Positions 28,296 through 37,324 of a DNA stretch of 64,000 nucleotides are shown here, piece after piece. The DNA lies in contig NZ_RJJT01000002.1 of the NCBI RefSeq assembly GCF_003938655.1, forward strand, positions 62,001 to 126,000. The letters are read 5' to 3'. The DNA is from Rhizobium pisi (GTDB lineage Bacteria > Pseudomonadota > Alphaproteobacteria > Rhizobiales > Rhizobiaceae). The first letter of the stretch is position 1. Every line of letters starts with the position of its first letter. The notes beneath the pieces were generated by a model that saw nothing but the letters and a program-made list of their open reading frames with translations, was not told the DNA's origin and searched no databases. The position numbers and the translations under genes are program-made.

Positions 28296-29069
28296 CTATC
28301 GCGATCTGCCGTTGGTTTCGATTAGTTTCACATTGTTTTCGAGGCAGAGATTGCGGATCGAGGGCAGCGGACAGTGGTCGGTGATGAAGGTATGAACCTG
28401 TGAAAGCTGGCCGATCCTGACCGGTGCAGTGCGTTCGAACTTGGTCGAATCGGCAACGAGGATGACATGCCGGGCATTGGCGATGATCGCCTGGGCGACT
28501 TTCACCTCGCGAAAATCGTAGTCGAGGAGGGCGCCGTCGATGTCGATCGCAGACGCGCCGATCACGGCGTAATCGACTTTGAACTGCCGGATGAAATCGA
28601 CGGCCGCTTCGCCGACGATCCCGCCGTCCGAACCGCGCACGACCCCGCCGGCGATCACCACTTCGATCGCTGGGAACAGGCGCAATCTATTGGCAACATT
28701 GATGTTATTGGTGATCACCATCAACTCGTGATGATTGGCAAGCGCCTCTCCCACCGCCTCGGTCGTCGTGCCGATATTGATGAAGAGCGAGGCTCCGCTC
28801 GGGATCAGCTCGACGGCCGCCAGGCCGATCGCCTGTTTTTCGGAAGCGGCGATCTGCCGCCGCGCCTCGTATTTGACGTTCTCCGTTCCGCTCGGGAAGG
28901 TCGCGCCGCCATGGATGCGCGTCAGGACCTGCGCATCGCAGAGATCATTCAGATCCTTGCGGATCGTCTGGGGCGTCACCGAAAAACGGGCGGCGAGTTC
29001 CTCGACCAGGACCCTGCCGCTCGATTTCGCAATCGCCACGATTTCAGTTTGCCGGTCGCTCAAAAACAT
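28296..29069 (-). CDS. glpR: DeoR-family glycerol-3-phosphate regulon repressor
   Basis: A 257-aa regulator. The N-terminal HTH is RFSVTPQTIRKDLNDLCDAQ, preceded by the DeoR hallmark DRQTEIVAIAKSSGRV. The C-terminal sugar-phosphate sensor domain contains NIGTTTEAVGEAL and the DSTKFERTAP motif. Ligand is expected to be glycerol-3-phosphate. It lies immediately upstream of and in the same direction as glpD, and repeat motifs shared by its own promoter and that of glpD suggest it represses both. Confidence 0.92.
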   Translation of the reverse strand: MFLSDRQTEIVAIAKSSGRVLVEELAARFSVTPQTIRKDLNDLCDAQVLTRIHGGATFPSGTENVKYEARRQIAASEKQAIGLAAVELIPSGASLFINIGTTTEAVGEALANHHELMVITNNINVANRLRLFPAIEVVIAGGVVRGSDGGIVGEAAVDFIRQFKVDYAVIGASAIDIDGALLDYDFREVKVAQAIIANARHVILVADSTKFERTAPVRIGQLSQVHTFITDHCPLPSIRNLCLENNVKLIETNGRSR

Positions 29070-29077
29070 AGGCGCCC

Positions 29078-29100
29078 CTTTCGATCTACTTTCGTTTTAA
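29078..29100 (-). promoter_or_regulatory. Candidate GlpR operator upstream of glpR
   Basis: On the minus strand, TTAAAACGAAAG begins at 29100. ACGAAAG (29095-29089) and TCGAAAG (29084-29078) are exactly 11 bp apart. The 12-mer TTAAAACGAAAG also occurs at 28169-28180 in the glpD promoter, in opposite orientation relative to transcription. This points to autoregulation by GlpR. Confidence 0.6.
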
Positions 29101-29181
29101 AGAAAGCGAAGAGCGGCGCAATGCCTATTTGTCAGTCACCGGCTTCCATATTCCGAATGTGTTGCGCCGTGCCAGGCGCGA

Positions 29182-30087
29182 CTATCGCTTCCGCATCACG
29201 TTGACCACGACCACGCCGAGGATTGCCATGATCCCACCGGCAGTGCCCAGCACCGTCGGCACCTCGCCGAGCCAGACGAACCCGATCAGCGTTGCGACCG
29301 GCGGGACGCCGTAAAGGAAATTCGAAGCGCGCCCAGCCGTCAGCCGCTTCAATGCGATGGCCCAGGTCAGATAGCCGATCGCTGTGGGGAAGATGACGAG
29401 GTAGGCGACGCCCCAGTTCACGTCCGCCGGCGCCGCCGCCAGAGCGCGCACCGTCGCCGGAACGGCCGGAAAGAGCGGCACGGAGCCGATCAGCAGGATC
29501 CAAGCGGTGACGGCAAGCGCCGGCATCCGGCCAAGCAGCGGCTTCTGCAGCACGCTGGCAATCGCCGAGCAGAGTGCGGCGCCGAGAATCAGCACGGCGT
29601 TCGGATCGAGCTTGAAGCCGCTGTCGGAAGCAACAGCAATCAGCGCCACGCCGCCGAAGGAAACCGCAGTGCCCGCCCATCCCCAGCGGCCGAAGCGCTC
29701 GCCGAGTGCGAATGTTGCGATGAGCGCGGTGAAGACCGGCATGGTGTTGATGATGAAGCTCGCCGGCCCCGCCGCAACGGTCTGCTCGCCGGTGTTCAAG
29801 AGCACCGCATAGGCGGCGATGAAGAGCACGGCGGCGATAGAGAGGCGGAGGAAATCACGTTTTTCCGGCATCGGTCGGTAGATGGCCAGATAAACAAGAG
29901 CGAGGACGCCAGCCGCCACATAGCGGGCTGTCGCCAGCTCGATCGGCGTCAGAGGCCCGAGGCAGATGCGGATCACCACGAAGGAAGAAGCCCAGAAGAG
30001 GATGGTGACGACAATCGCCGCAAAGGCCACAAAATCGAAGGTGCCTTGTTGTTTCGCCGAAACCGGTGTGCTTGCCGCCATGCTCAT
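29182..30087 (-). CDS. EamA/DMT-family inner-membrane transporter
   Basis: A 301-aa protein with about ten hydrophobic helices arranged as two EamA repeats. The first starts with [19 protein letters not shown], the second with [20 protein letters not shown]. Members export amino acids or other small metabolites; substrate unknown here. The start ATG 30087 has GGAGGTG upstream; another ATG lies two codons later. It is divergent from a LysR regulator, which probably controls it. Confidence 0.9.
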   Translation of the reverse strand: MSMAASTPVSAKQQGTFDFVAFAAIVVTILFWASSFVVIRICLGPLTPIELATARYVAAGVLALVYLAIYRPMPEKRDFLRLSIAAVLFIAAYAVLLNTGEQTVAAGPASFIINTMPVFTALIATFALGERFGRWGWAGTAVSFGGVALIAVASDSGFKLDPNAVLILGAALCSAIASVLQKPLLGRMPALAVTAWILLIGSVPLFPAVPATVRALAAAPADVNWGVAYLVIFPTAIGYLTWAIALKRLTAGRASNFLYGVPPVATLIGFVWLGEVPTVLGTAGGIMAILGVVVVNVMRKR

Positions 30088-30172
30088 TTTCACCTCCACT
30101 ATTCGTTGCGACCATGAATTAAGCCTTTGACGCGTGCTTGAAAAGCATCGCAATCGATGATCAAATGTGCGT

Positions 30173-31102
30173 ATGGTTCACAGCTCGCCCGTGCTTCCGC
30201 CGCTCGACACGCTCGAGACCTTTGCCCGCGCCGCCCGGCTCGGATCGTTTTCCGCCGCGGCCGAGGAAAGCGGCATCACCCATGGCGCCGTCTCGCGACA
30301 GGTCTCGCGGCTCGAGCGCTGGATGGGCGTGCGCCTGTTTGCGCGTGAAGCCCGCGGCGTACGGCTGACGCCGGAGGGCATGCGGTTTTTCGCGCGTGCC
30401 GAGGAAGCGCTTTCCCTGCTCGGCAACACCGGCGAGCGCTGGCTGCCCCGGCCCAACAAGGCGGTGGTGCGCCTTTCCGTAACGCCGTCAGTCGCTTCGT
30501 TATGGCTGTTCCAGCGCCTGCCGAAGCTCGAAGGAAACGAGCTGCATGTCGAACTGACGCTCGAACACCGGCTGGCGGATTTCGGCGAAGGCACGGATCT
30601 CGCCATTCGCTGCGGCAAGGGACCATGGGCCGGCGTGCGCGCTTTACCGCTCTGGCAGGAGAAATCCTTTCCGATCGCCGCTCCTATCCTGGCGGAGCGC
30701 CTCGGGCGGCGCTCGGATGCCATTTCGCTGCTCGATCTGCCGATCCTTCACGATTCGAATATCGAAGGCTGGCGCCGCTGGCTCTCCCGCGAAGGTATCG
30801 ACTATGTCCCGCGCGGCCAGGACCGGCGCTTTGAAGACTACAATCTGGTGATCGATGCCTGCGCGCAGGGACTCGGCATCGCGCTCGCCCGCCCACCGCT
30901 GTCGGATGCGGCGCTGGCCGCCGGGCGCATCGTCGCGGTGTCGGAGCGCGCGATCGACCACCACGTGGCCTTCCACCTGATCCGCCCGGACGATGCGCTT
31001 CGAAGCCCCGCCATCGAATTTGCCAGCCGCTTCCTGCGCGAGGCCGGCCATGACGAGGAGACGATCGCCGCATTCACAGCGCCCGGGCGGGCGAAAACCT
31101 AG
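30173..31102 (+). CDS. LysR-family transcriptional regulator
   Basis: A 309-aa regulator with an N-terminal winged HTH ([20 protein letters not shown], then [18 protein letters not shown]) and a C-terminal effector-binding domain of the GcvA type. ATG 30173 is used; a GTG two codons earlier is also possible, and no strong ribosome site distinguishes them. The 85-bp divergent gap to the EamA transporter suggests it controls that gene. Confidence 0.9.
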   Translation: MVHSSPVLPPLDTLETFARAARLGSFSAAAEESGITHGAVSRQVSRLERWMGVRLFAREARGVRLTPEGMRFFARAEEALSLLGNTGERWLPRPNKAVVRLSVTPSVASLWLFQRLPKLEGNELHVELTLEHRLADFGEGTDLAIRCGKGPWAGVRALPLWQEKSFPIAAPILAERLGRRSDAISLLDLPILHDSNIEGWRRWLSREGIDYVPRGQDRRFEDYNLVIDACAQGLGIALARPPLSDAALAAGRIVAVSERAIDHHVAFHLIRPDDALRSPAIEFASRFLREAGHDEETIAAFTAPGRAKT

Positions 31103-31154
31103 GGGATCTGGGCGGATCGCGCTGGATTGAGCCAAGAATAGGAGGAGCATATCC

Positions 31155-31721
31155 ATGGCTACAGTGATCCTGTTCCACTCTGTCCACGGATTGCGCTCCC
31201 TTGAACGGGATTCGGCGGAGCGCCTGCGGGCGGCTGGACATGATGTGTTCACCCCCGATCTTTATGAGGGCAAGGTCGCCCGATCGATCGACCAGGGCTT
31301 TGCGCTGAAGGAAGCGATCGGCTGGCCCACTCTTTGCGAACGGGCGGAAAAGGCGACTGCAGCGCTGCCTGCCTCGGCCGTGCTCGGCGGATTTTCGATG
31401 GGCGTCGGCATCACAGCCGATCTCTGGCCGATGCGGCCGCTGACGGCAGGCGTACTGCTGCTTCACAGCGTTGGTGGAATTCCGGATAATGTGCGCAGCG
31501 GCCTGCCCGTCCAGGTCCATCTTGCCGATCCGGATCGCTTCGGCCCCGCCGACGAGGTTGCTGCCTGGCAAGCGGCGGCGGCGCGCTTGGGCATATCAGC
31601 AGAGATATTCAAATATCCCGGCATCGGCCATCTCTACACCGATACGACTCTGCCCGATTATGATGCCGAGGCCGCTGAACGGACATGGAACCGCATCATC
31701 GACTTCCTCGGCGCGCTTTAG
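31155..31721 (+). CDS. Dienelactone hydrolase family protein
   Basis: A 188-aa alpha/beta-hydrolase. The nucleophile elbow is GGFSMGVG with serine, where classical dienelactone hydrolases have cysteine. A late GIGHLYTD supplies the catalytic histidine, and the aspartate probably lies in the HLADPDRF segment. The start ATG 31155 follows AGGAGG. Substrate unknown. It lies just downstream of the LysR gene on the same strand. Confidence 0.85.
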   Translation: MATVILFHSVHGLRSLERDSAERLRAAGHDVFTPDLYEGKVARSIDQGFALKEAIGWPTLCERAEKATAALPASAVLGGFSMGVGITADLWPMRPLTAGVLLLHSVGGIPDNVRSGLPVQVHLADPDRFGPADEVAAWQAAAARLGISAEIFKYPGIGHLYTDTTLPDYDAEAAERTWNRIIDFLGAL

Positions 31722-31730
31722 GGTTTTTTC

Positions 31731-32201
31731 CTAATCGGCCGCAAGCTTCAGGCGCATTTCCTTCGCCAGTTCAAAACCAGCGGCCTGATAGACGGGTTCG
31801 CCGGCATCCGAGGCGTGGATGACAGCCGTGGTGCAGCCGAGCGATTTCAGGTGGTCGACAGCCTTTTTGGTCAGCGCCAGCGCGATGCCGCGCCGGCGGA
31901 AGGCGTCCTCGACATAGACGGACCAGATATAACCGAGCAGCCGTTGCTCCGGCCGAATGATTTCGGGAAACGGCGACTGATGCAGCTGGCAGGATACGGA
32001 ACCGGCGATTTCACCGTCGACAATGGCAAAAAACGAGGTGAGGCATCGCTCCTCGCGGCCGCTTCTGATGAAAGACAATATCCATCCCGCCGCATCCGGT
32101 CTGTAGTGTTCCGGCGGCGTCCCGTAGCTGTCCCAGATCTTCAGATAGTGTTCGACGAGAACCTCGTCCTCAGCGGACGTCGCCATTCGAATATCGATCA
32201 T
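31731..32201 (-). CDS. GNAT-family N-acetyltransferase
   Basis: A 156-aa acetyltransferase. The acetyl-CoA-binding segment is VYVEDAFRRRGIALALTKKA, matching the R/Q-x-x-G-x-G/A motif in modified form. The start ATG 32201 is preferred over 32222 because AAGGCGG lies upstream of it. Substrate unknown. It converges on the hydrolase gene with only 9 bp between. Confidence 0.85.
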   Translation of the reverse strand: MIDIRMATSAEDEVLVEHYLKIWDSYGTPPEHYRPDAAGWILSFIRSGREERCLTSFFAIVDGEIAGSVSCQLHQSPFPEIIRPEQRLLGYIWSVYVEDAFRRRGIALALTKKAVDHLKSLGCTTAVIHASDAGEPVYQAAGFELAKEMRLKLAAD

Positions 32202-32291
32202 TTCACAATCCGCCTTGAGCATGCGGGGGATCTGGCGTCTGATGAGGTGACGCCCCCGCCGCGATCCGGCAGGGGCGCGTCAAAGGATCCG

Positions 32292-32813
32292 TCAGTTCGC
32301 CGGGGTCAGCGTCATCGAAGCGCTGCCGGCGGCAACGTTGAGGCCGAGCTGGCCGGTCAGGCTGACCGTCTGCAGATGGATCGAGCCGGAGGTGCCCCCG
32401 ACCAGGAGATTGGCGCCGACGCCGGCGCCGAGTGTCGCTTCGGCGGTGGCGCCGACATAAAGGCCTGCAAGCGATCCGCGATGATAACCGGCCGTCGGCG
32501 CGAACACGGCCCAGATCAGGCGGCTGCGCGTGGTAAAGCCGAGGTCGATGCCAAGCTTTCTCACTTCACCGGTATAGCGGTCAAGAAGCTCGTTGCCGAC
32601 GATGGACTGGAAGATGCAATCGGCTTCCTTGGATGAACCGAGCACATAACCCGTGCCGCCGCCGATATCGCAGGTGAGATAGCCGATTTTCACGCCGTTG
32701 CGCAGATCCGGCTCTTCATATGTCTTGGTGACGAGATCGGCGGCACTGACCGCCCCCACGCCGACAAAGGTCAACGATGCCGCGGCAAACGCCGTTGCAA
32801 GAGTTTTATTCAT
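32292..32813 (-). CDS. DUF992 family exported protein
   Basis: A 173-aa protein with a Sec signal (MNKTLATAFAAASLTFVGVG ending around SAADLV). The mature region has the DUF992 pattern: KIGYLTCDIGGGTGYVLGSS, a repeated pair of cysteines and a glycine/alanine-rich C-terminus. Family members are common in Rhizobiales and have no known function. The start ATG 32813 fits the signal peptide; the frame open upstream is not coding. Confidence 0.87.
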   Translation of the reverse strand: MNKTLATAFAAASLTFVGVGAVSAADLVTKTYEEPDLRNGVKIGYLTCDIGGGTGYVLGSSKEADCIFQSIVGNELLDRYTGEVRKLGIDLGFTTRSRLIWAVFAPTAGYHRGSLAGLYVGATAEATLGAGVGANLLVGGTSGSIHLQTVSLTGQLGLNVAAGSASMTLTPAN

Positions 32814-33395
32814 AAGTCTCTCCTTCTCAAATCGTGGCGGGAGCATATACGCGGCTGCCCGACACCAGATAACGGACGGAACCGCAAAACGATCCCAAAC
32901 CGGCGCAATTTCCGCATCGCATATGAAAGCGCATGGGAAGAGCGCAAGCGACAACAGGCTCACGGTTCGGCCCCCTTTCGGACATTTCGAAGGCACCATG
33001 CCGCCTTCTGCGCCATTTCACGATCTTGTCCGGAATGGTTGCAAAAAAGGCACGATTTCGATCACCCGGCCCGCTGCTCCGGAGCCTTGCGCACGTCAGC
33101 ACCATCGATCCGATGCCGCCGCCGATGATCGCGCAGGTTGCCACGCCGCATGTATAGCTGTAGTATTCGGAAGCTTTCTCCTTGCAGAACCGTAAGCAGG
33201 GAGAATCATATGGCATTTTCCGGCATTGCCGCAGAATTTCTGCATATTCTCAAGGCATTTCTGTTTTCACTTTGACAGAAATGCCGCCTGAAATTCGTGA
33301 TCCATACCCAGAAGATTATTTTTGCCGGGCCGGACAACAGCACGCCCGCCGATCTCTATTTGAGATGGCGGCGTATCGTTCATTGGGAGGGAAAA
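32814..33395. other. Intergenic region with a long hairpin
   Basis: 582 bp between the divergent DUF992 and lipoprotein genes. It contains a perfect 11-bp inverted repeat, GGCATTTCTGT (33254-33264) and ACAGAAATGCC (33275-33285). A leftward ORF at 32827-33216 was considered and not accepted as a gene. No other feature is visible. Confidence 0.5.
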
Positions 33396-33641
33396 ATGCG
33401 CGTACGCACAACTATCATACTGGCGGGAAGCCTTGCCGTATCCGCCTGTCAGTCCGGGACGACGTCACAGGCCGTCTCGGACCGGAATTCCGAATTCGGC
33501 TGTATTGCCGGCACCGTCGGCGGCGCGATCGTCGGCGGCCTGATCGGCAGCACCATTGGCGCCGGCACCGGCCAGGTCCTCGCCGTCGGCGGTGGCATAG
33601 CCGGTGGCGGTTTCGTGGGCAATCGCCTGGCTTGCAAATAA
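33396..33641 (+). CDS. Small glycine-zipper lipoprotein
   Basis: An 81-aa protein starting at ATG 33396 with GGGAGGG upstream. The signal ends in the lipobox LAVSAC, so the mature N-terminal cysteine should carry lipid. The rest is a glycine-zipper membrane segment (GTVGGAIVGGLIGSTIGAG) of the type found in small outer-membrane or envelope proteins. Function unknown; an envelope-stability role is a guess. The EF-hand gene follows 17 bp later. Confidence 0.8.
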   Translation: MRVRTTIILAGSLAVSACQSGTTSQAVSDRNSEFGCIAGTVGGAIVGGLIGSTIGAGTGQVLAVGGGIAGGGFVGNRLACK

Positions 33642-33658
33642 TTCAGGAGGATAGAGCA

Positions 33659-34024
33659 ATGAAAACCTTGCCTTTGGTGATGGCAATCATACTGTACCAA
33701 TATGCCGGCGCGCTCGCCCAGCAGCCCGGTTCCCAGCAACCTGCCTCGATGTATCAGGGGCAGATGGACAGGCTCGACGTCAATTCCAGCAAAACGGTCG
33801 ATCGTTCCGAATATGAAGCCTTCATGGGTACGGCTTTTGTCAGTCTCGACAAGAACAAGGATGGGAATCTGAAAGCCGATGAGACGGTGCAGATCCTGAC
33901 CGTCGAGCAATTCACCCTGACGGACGCCAACCACGACGGCCGCATCACCAAGAGCGAGTTCATGCAACGGGTGATGGCGGATTTCGCAACGGCGGACCGG
34001 GATCGAAACGGCAATCTTCAATAG
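33659..34024 (+). CDS. Exported EF-hand calcium-binding protein
   Basis: A 121-aa protein with a signal peptide (MKTLPLVMAIILYQYAGALA). Canonical EF-hand loops are DKNKDGNLKADE and DANHDGRITKSE. A degenerate loop, DVNSSKTVDRSE, precedes them and a truncated one, DRDRNGNLQ, ends the protein. A calcium-responsive periplasmic role is likely. The start ATG 33659 has AGGAGG upstream. It probably shares a transcript with the lipoprotein gene. Confidence 0.87.
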   Translation: MKTLPLVMAIILYQYAGALAQQPGSQQPASMYQGQMDRLDVNSSKTVDRSEYEAFMGTAFVSLDKNKDGNLKADETVQILTVEQFTLTDANHDGRITKSEFMQRVMADFATADRDRNGNLQ

Positions 34025-34044
34025 AAGGAAAACCCGGGGACGTC

Positions 34045-34092
34045 TTGAACTGACCCCGAAGATTGATGTCCAATTTTCTGGGGCCAGTTCAA
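34045..34092. repeat. Near-perfect palindrome resembling abutted IS3-type ends; likely terminator
   Basis: TTGAACTGACCCC (34045-34057) pairs with GGGGCCAGTTCAA (34080-34092) with a single mismatch, around a 22-nt centre. Reading inward from either side gives TGAACTG-x-CCCC, like the terminal repeats of IS3-family elements, which suggests a remnant of two ends. A T-rich run (TTTTTATT at 34103-34110) follows, so it could also stop transcription of the EF-hand gene. Confidence 0.5.
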
Positions 34093-34125
34093 TTTGGCTG
34101 GGTTTTTATTCTCGATCTGTCCGCG

Positions 34126-34290
34126 CTATACTCTTCGCATCAGGCGCATGACGATCGAAACGACGAAGAGCACCAGGAAAATGAAGAACAGAACCTGGGC
34201 AATGGAAGCTGAAGCCCCTGCGATGCCGCCAAATCCGAGGACGCCGGCAATCAAGGCCACAACGAGAAATACCAGAGCGTAGTATAGCAT
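34126..34290 (-). CDS. DUF1328 family small membrane protein
   Basis: A 54-aa protein with two hydrophobic helices. It begins [20 protein letters not shown] and then [18 protein letters not shown], the standard DUF1328 pattern, and ends in LMRRV. These tiny inner-membrane proteins are widespread in proteobacteria and often stress-induced; function unknown. The ATG at 34290 has GGAGAT upstream. It converges with the EF-hand gene across the palindrome. Confidence 0.88.
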   Translation of the reverse strand: MLYYALVFLVVALIAGVLGFGGIAGASASIAQVLFFIFLVLFVVSIVMRLMRRV

Positions 34291-34376
34291 CGCGATCTCC
34301 TTTTACGTTGCTGCGGTAATAACGGAGACCGCCCGCTTTGGTTCCCTCACGGCCGGAGCTGTCGCAGCGGCTTTGT

Positions 34377-34904
34377 TCAGCCGAAATGAAAGACGCCGCT
34401 GTACATCCGGTCGCCTTCATTCGGCTCGGGAGGCTCGGCTGCATCGAGATAGGCCTTGAGCGGACCAGTCAGCACGAACCAGACGCTCGCCCCCAGCATG
34501 AAGGAGGTTCCGACCGGATCGTCGATGCGGGCGACGAAGGGAAGGCAAGCGGCTGCAAACAGCACGATGATCCGCACGGACCACTCCGCATCGCGTTTGG
34601 TGACCGCGCGCGCTCTCAGCGATTTGTATTCCCGGGCGCCGTAGACATTTTTCCCCGCCCTCACCACCGAAAGCAGTTTGCGTGCGGAAGGCAGTGCCAG
34701 CATGATCAGGGCGATGACGCTGAGCGCGAAAGGCTTGCCGGCCATGACCTGTCCGCTGGCAATCAGGAGAAGGGAGAGCACGGCAAGATTCCACGTCGGC
34801 TCCAGCAGCTCCGGCGGCTGGCGCGTGCGGATGTGCCAGCTCCGCAGCAAGCCTGCCGCGCCGTTCAATAACGGCTGATCGATGTAACGATTGATCCAGT
34901 CCAT
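34377..34904 (-). CDS. Hypothetical inner-membrane protein
   Basis: A 175-aa protein with four hydrophobic stretches: around NLAVLSLLLIASGQVM, FALSVIALIMLALP, VRIIVLFAAACLPFV and FMLGASVWFVLTGPL. A basic cytoplasmic-looking loop (RAGKNVYGAREYKSLRARAV) separates the middle pair. I do not recognise a family. The start ATG 34904 is chosen over the longer frame to 34949, which has no better ribosome site. Confidence 0.75.
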   Translation of the reverse strand: MDWINRYIDQPLLNGAAGLLRSWHIRTRQPPELLEPTWNLAVLSLLLIASGQVMAGKPFALSVIALIMLALPSARKLLSVVRAGKNVYGAREYKSLRARAVTKRDAEWSVRIIVLFAAACLPFVARIDDPVGTSFMLGASVWFVLTGPLKAYLDAAEPPEPNEGDRMYSGVFHFG

Positions 34905-35026
34905 GCAGATGCCCCGCCCCGATTGTCTGAGGAGGGTCCCGAACACCACGGAATTGGGTCATCATCGTGGCAAGCGGCCGCAATATCGACCGAAGCCGGC
35001 CCTTCGCCGATACGAATCAGCTGCGG

Positions 35027-35413
35027 TTAGCCCAACTCCTGCGCAACTTCCCAGACATGGCCCGAGGGATCGGCAAAGGCCGCCGTGCGGCGCCCCCATG
35101 GGCGATCGACCGGGCCGTTGAGCAGCTTTACCCCAAGCTTGCGCAGTTCGGCGCAGACCGCATCGACGTCATCGACCTTGATCGTCAGCAGAACGCGCAC
35201 GCCGGAAGCGGGCGCTGCCACCGCCGATGGCTCGACCAGTTGAGGCGCTTGCGTGGCCTCCAGCAGATTGACCATCACCCCCGCGAATTTCAGGACGGAG
35301 CTGACCGCATCCTGATAGACGGCCTCGCAGGCAAAGACCTTTTGATAGAATGACTTCGCATCGTCGATATTATCGACGAACAACGTGATGACCTCGATCC
35401 CGTTCAGCTGCAT
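35027..35413 (-). CDS. VOC (glyoxalase/bleomycin-resistance) family protein
   Basis: A 128-aa protein of the vicinal-oxygen-chelate fold. Two beta-alpha-beta-beta-beta modules are visible, the first starting VITLFVDNIDDAKSFYQKVF, the second VLLTIKVDDVDAVCAEL. The C-terminal FADPSGHVWEVAQ block carries the usual metal-binding glutamate. The start ATG 35413 follows GGAGGAG. Substrate unknown. Confidence 0.87.
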   Translation of the reverse strand: MQLNGIEVITLFVDNIDDAKSFYQKVFACEAVYQDAVSSVLKFAGVMVNLLEATQAPQLVEPSAVAAPASGVRVLLTIKVDDVDAVCAELRKLGVKLLNGPVDRPWGRRTAAFADPSGHVWEVAQELG

Positions 35414-35520
35414 GGGCAATTCTCCTCCGTTGCTCCAACCGTTCGACCGATATCGCGATCGGTCTCTGCTGGTCGGTTCGACCCTGACGGTTTCGACATG
35501 CCGCTTCAAAAAAACAGCCG

Positions 35521-37143
35521 TCAGCTCCGCAGGCCAGGCGCCTCGTGGCCGGTTCGCGCTACATACTCGGTGTAGCCGCCGCCATACTGGTGGATGCCCT
35601 CGGGCGTCAGCTCCAGCACGCGGTTGGAGAGTGCGGCCAGGAAATGTCGGTCGTGCGAGACGAAGAGCATGGTGCCCTCATATTGCGACAGCGCCTTGAT
35701 GAGCATCTCCTTGGTGTCGAGGTCGAGATGGTTTGTCGGCTCGTCGAGCACCAGCAGGTTCGGCGGATCGAACAGCATCATTGCCATGACCAGCCGGGCC
35801 TTCTCGCCGCCGGACAGCACTCGGCACCTTTTCTCGACATCGTCGCCGGAAAAGCCGAAACATCCGGCCAGTGCGCGCAGAGGCCCCTGCCCCGCCTGGG
35901 GAAAGCGGTCTTCCAGCGATTGGAAGATGGTGCGCTCGCCGTCGAGAATATCCATGGCGTGCTGGGCGAAGTAACCCATCTTGACGCTGGCCCCGAGAGC
36001 GACATTGCCCTGGTCGGGCGCGGTAGTGCCTGTCACGAGCTTCAGCAGCGTCGACTTGCCGGCGCCGTTGATTCCCATGATGCACCAGCGCTCCCTGCGC
36101 CGCACCATGAAATCGAGCCCCTCATAGATGCTTCGGCTGCCGTATTTCTTGTGGACGTTCTTCAGACTGACCACATCCTCGCCCGAGCGCGGGGCCGGCT
36201 GAAACTCGAAAGCGACCGACTGACGGCGTTTGGGCGGCTCCACCCGATCAATCTTCTCCAGCTTCTTCACGCGGCTCTGCACCTGCGAGGCATGCGAGGC
36301 GCGCGCCTTGAAACGCTCGATGAACTTGATTTCCTTGGCGAGCATTGCCTGTTGGCGCTCGAACTGGGCCTGTTGCTGCTTTTCGTTCTGCGCCCGCTGC
36401 TGCTCGTAAAACTCGTAGTCACCGGAATAGGTCGTGAGCGCGCCGCCGTCGATCTCGAGGATCTTGTTGACGATGCGGTTCATGAACTCGCGATCGTGCG
36501 ACGTCATCAGCAGCGCGCCCTCATAACCCTTCAGGAACTCTTCGAGCCAGATCAGGCTTTCGAGATCCAAATGGTTGCTCGGTTCGTCGAGCAGCATGAC
36601 GTCGGGGCGCATGAGCAGGATGCGGGCGAGAGCCACGCGCATCTTCCAGCCGCCCGACAGCGCACCGACATCGCCGTCCATCATCTCCTGGCTGAAGCTC
36701 AAACCGGCGAGCACTTCGCGGGCGCGGCCATCGAGCGCATAGCCGTCCAGCTCTTCGTAACGCGCCTGCACCTCGCCGTAGCGCTCGATGATCTCCTCCA
36801 TGTCGCCGGCCCTTTCGGGGTCGGCCATGGCGGCCTCGAGTTCCCGCAGCTCGGCGGCGACGATGCTGACGGGGCCGGCGCCGTTCATCACCTCGGCAAC
36901 GGCGCTGTGGCCAGCCATCTCGCCGACATCCTGGTTGAAGTAGCCGATGGTGACGCCCTTCTCGCAGGAGACTTGGCCTTCGTCGGGCTGCTCTTCGCCG
37001 TTGATCATCCGGAAGATCGTCGTCTTGCCGGCGCCGTTCGGACCGACGAGACCGATCTTCTCGCCTCTGTTGAGCGCTGCCGAGGCCTCGATGAAGAGGA
37101 TGCGATGGCTGAGCTGTTTGCTGATATTTTCGATACGAATCAT
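35521..37143 (-). CDS. ABC-F family ATPase (ribosome-associated type)
   Basis: A 540-aa soluble protein with two ABC domains and no membrane segments. Domain 1 has GPNGAGKTT, LSGGWKMRVALARIL and LLDEPSNHLDL; domain 2 has GINGAGKSTL, LSGGEKARLVMAMML and LDEPTNHLDL. Between them lies a charged helical linker rich in Gln/Arg (around YEQQRAQNEKQQQAQFERQQ). ABC-F proteins act on translating ribosomes rather than in transport. The start ATG 37143 gives the family N-terminus IRIENISKQ; the open frame beyond it is noncoding. Confidence 0.92.
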   Translation of the reverse strand: MIRIENISKQLSHRILFIEASAALNRGEKIGLVGPNGAGKTTIFRMINGEEQPDEGQVSCEKGVTIGYFNQDVGEMAGHSAVAEVMNGAGPVSIVAAELRELEAAMADPERAGDMEEIIERYGEVQARYEELDGYALDGRAREVLAGLSFSQEMMDGDVGALSGGWKMRVALARILLMRPDVMLLDEPSNHLDLESLIWLEEFLKGYEGALLMTSHDREFMNRIVNKILEIDGGALTTYSGDYEFYEQQRAQNEKQQQAQFERQQAMLAKEIKFIERFKARASHASQVQSRVKKLEKIDRVEPPKRRQSVAFEFQPAPRSGEDVVSLKNVHKKYGSRSIYEGLDFMVRRRERWCIMGINGAGKSTLLKLVTGTTAPDQGNVALGASVKMGYFAQHAMDILDGERTIFQSLEDRFPQAGQGPLRALAGCFGFSGDDVEKRCRVLSGGEKARLVMAMMLFDPPNLLVLDEPTNHLDLDTKEMLIKALSQYEGTMLFVSHDRHFLAALSNRVLELTPEGIHQYGGGYTEYVARTGHEAPGLRS

Positions 37144-37219
37144 GATGCGTGCGCGGGCCTGGGAAGAAATTTTGGCGCCCTTATGCCACGCGAGGCAGCG
37201 GCAGGATAGCCCGTTTTCC

Positions 37220-37249
37220 GTCCCGAAAAGCGTGCGCGGTTTTCGGGAC
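37220..37249. repeat. Palindromic intergenic repeat
   Basis: Perfect 10-bp arms GTCCCGAAAA (37220-37229) and TTTTCGGGAC (37240-37249) with a GC-rich loop, in the divergent gap between the ABC-F gene and a small hypothetical gene. Palindromes of this TCCCGAAAA type recur in Rhizobiales intergenic regions. Confidence 0.6.
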
Positions 37250-37324
37250 GCGATAAGGCCGTGCTTCTTGATTTCGATCCGGATTGGATAATATCGTGGC
37301 TTACGCCAAAGGGAATCCCTGCCA

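Noticed and set aside
32827..33216. 129-codon leftward ORF with a glycine-rich stretch
   Set aside because: The first half looks faintly protein-like, but there is no ribosome site, the second half is low quality and it has no signal or domain.
35545..37209. 554-codon rightward ORF
   Set aside because: It is antisense to the ABC-F gene, whose four Walker motifs are intact.
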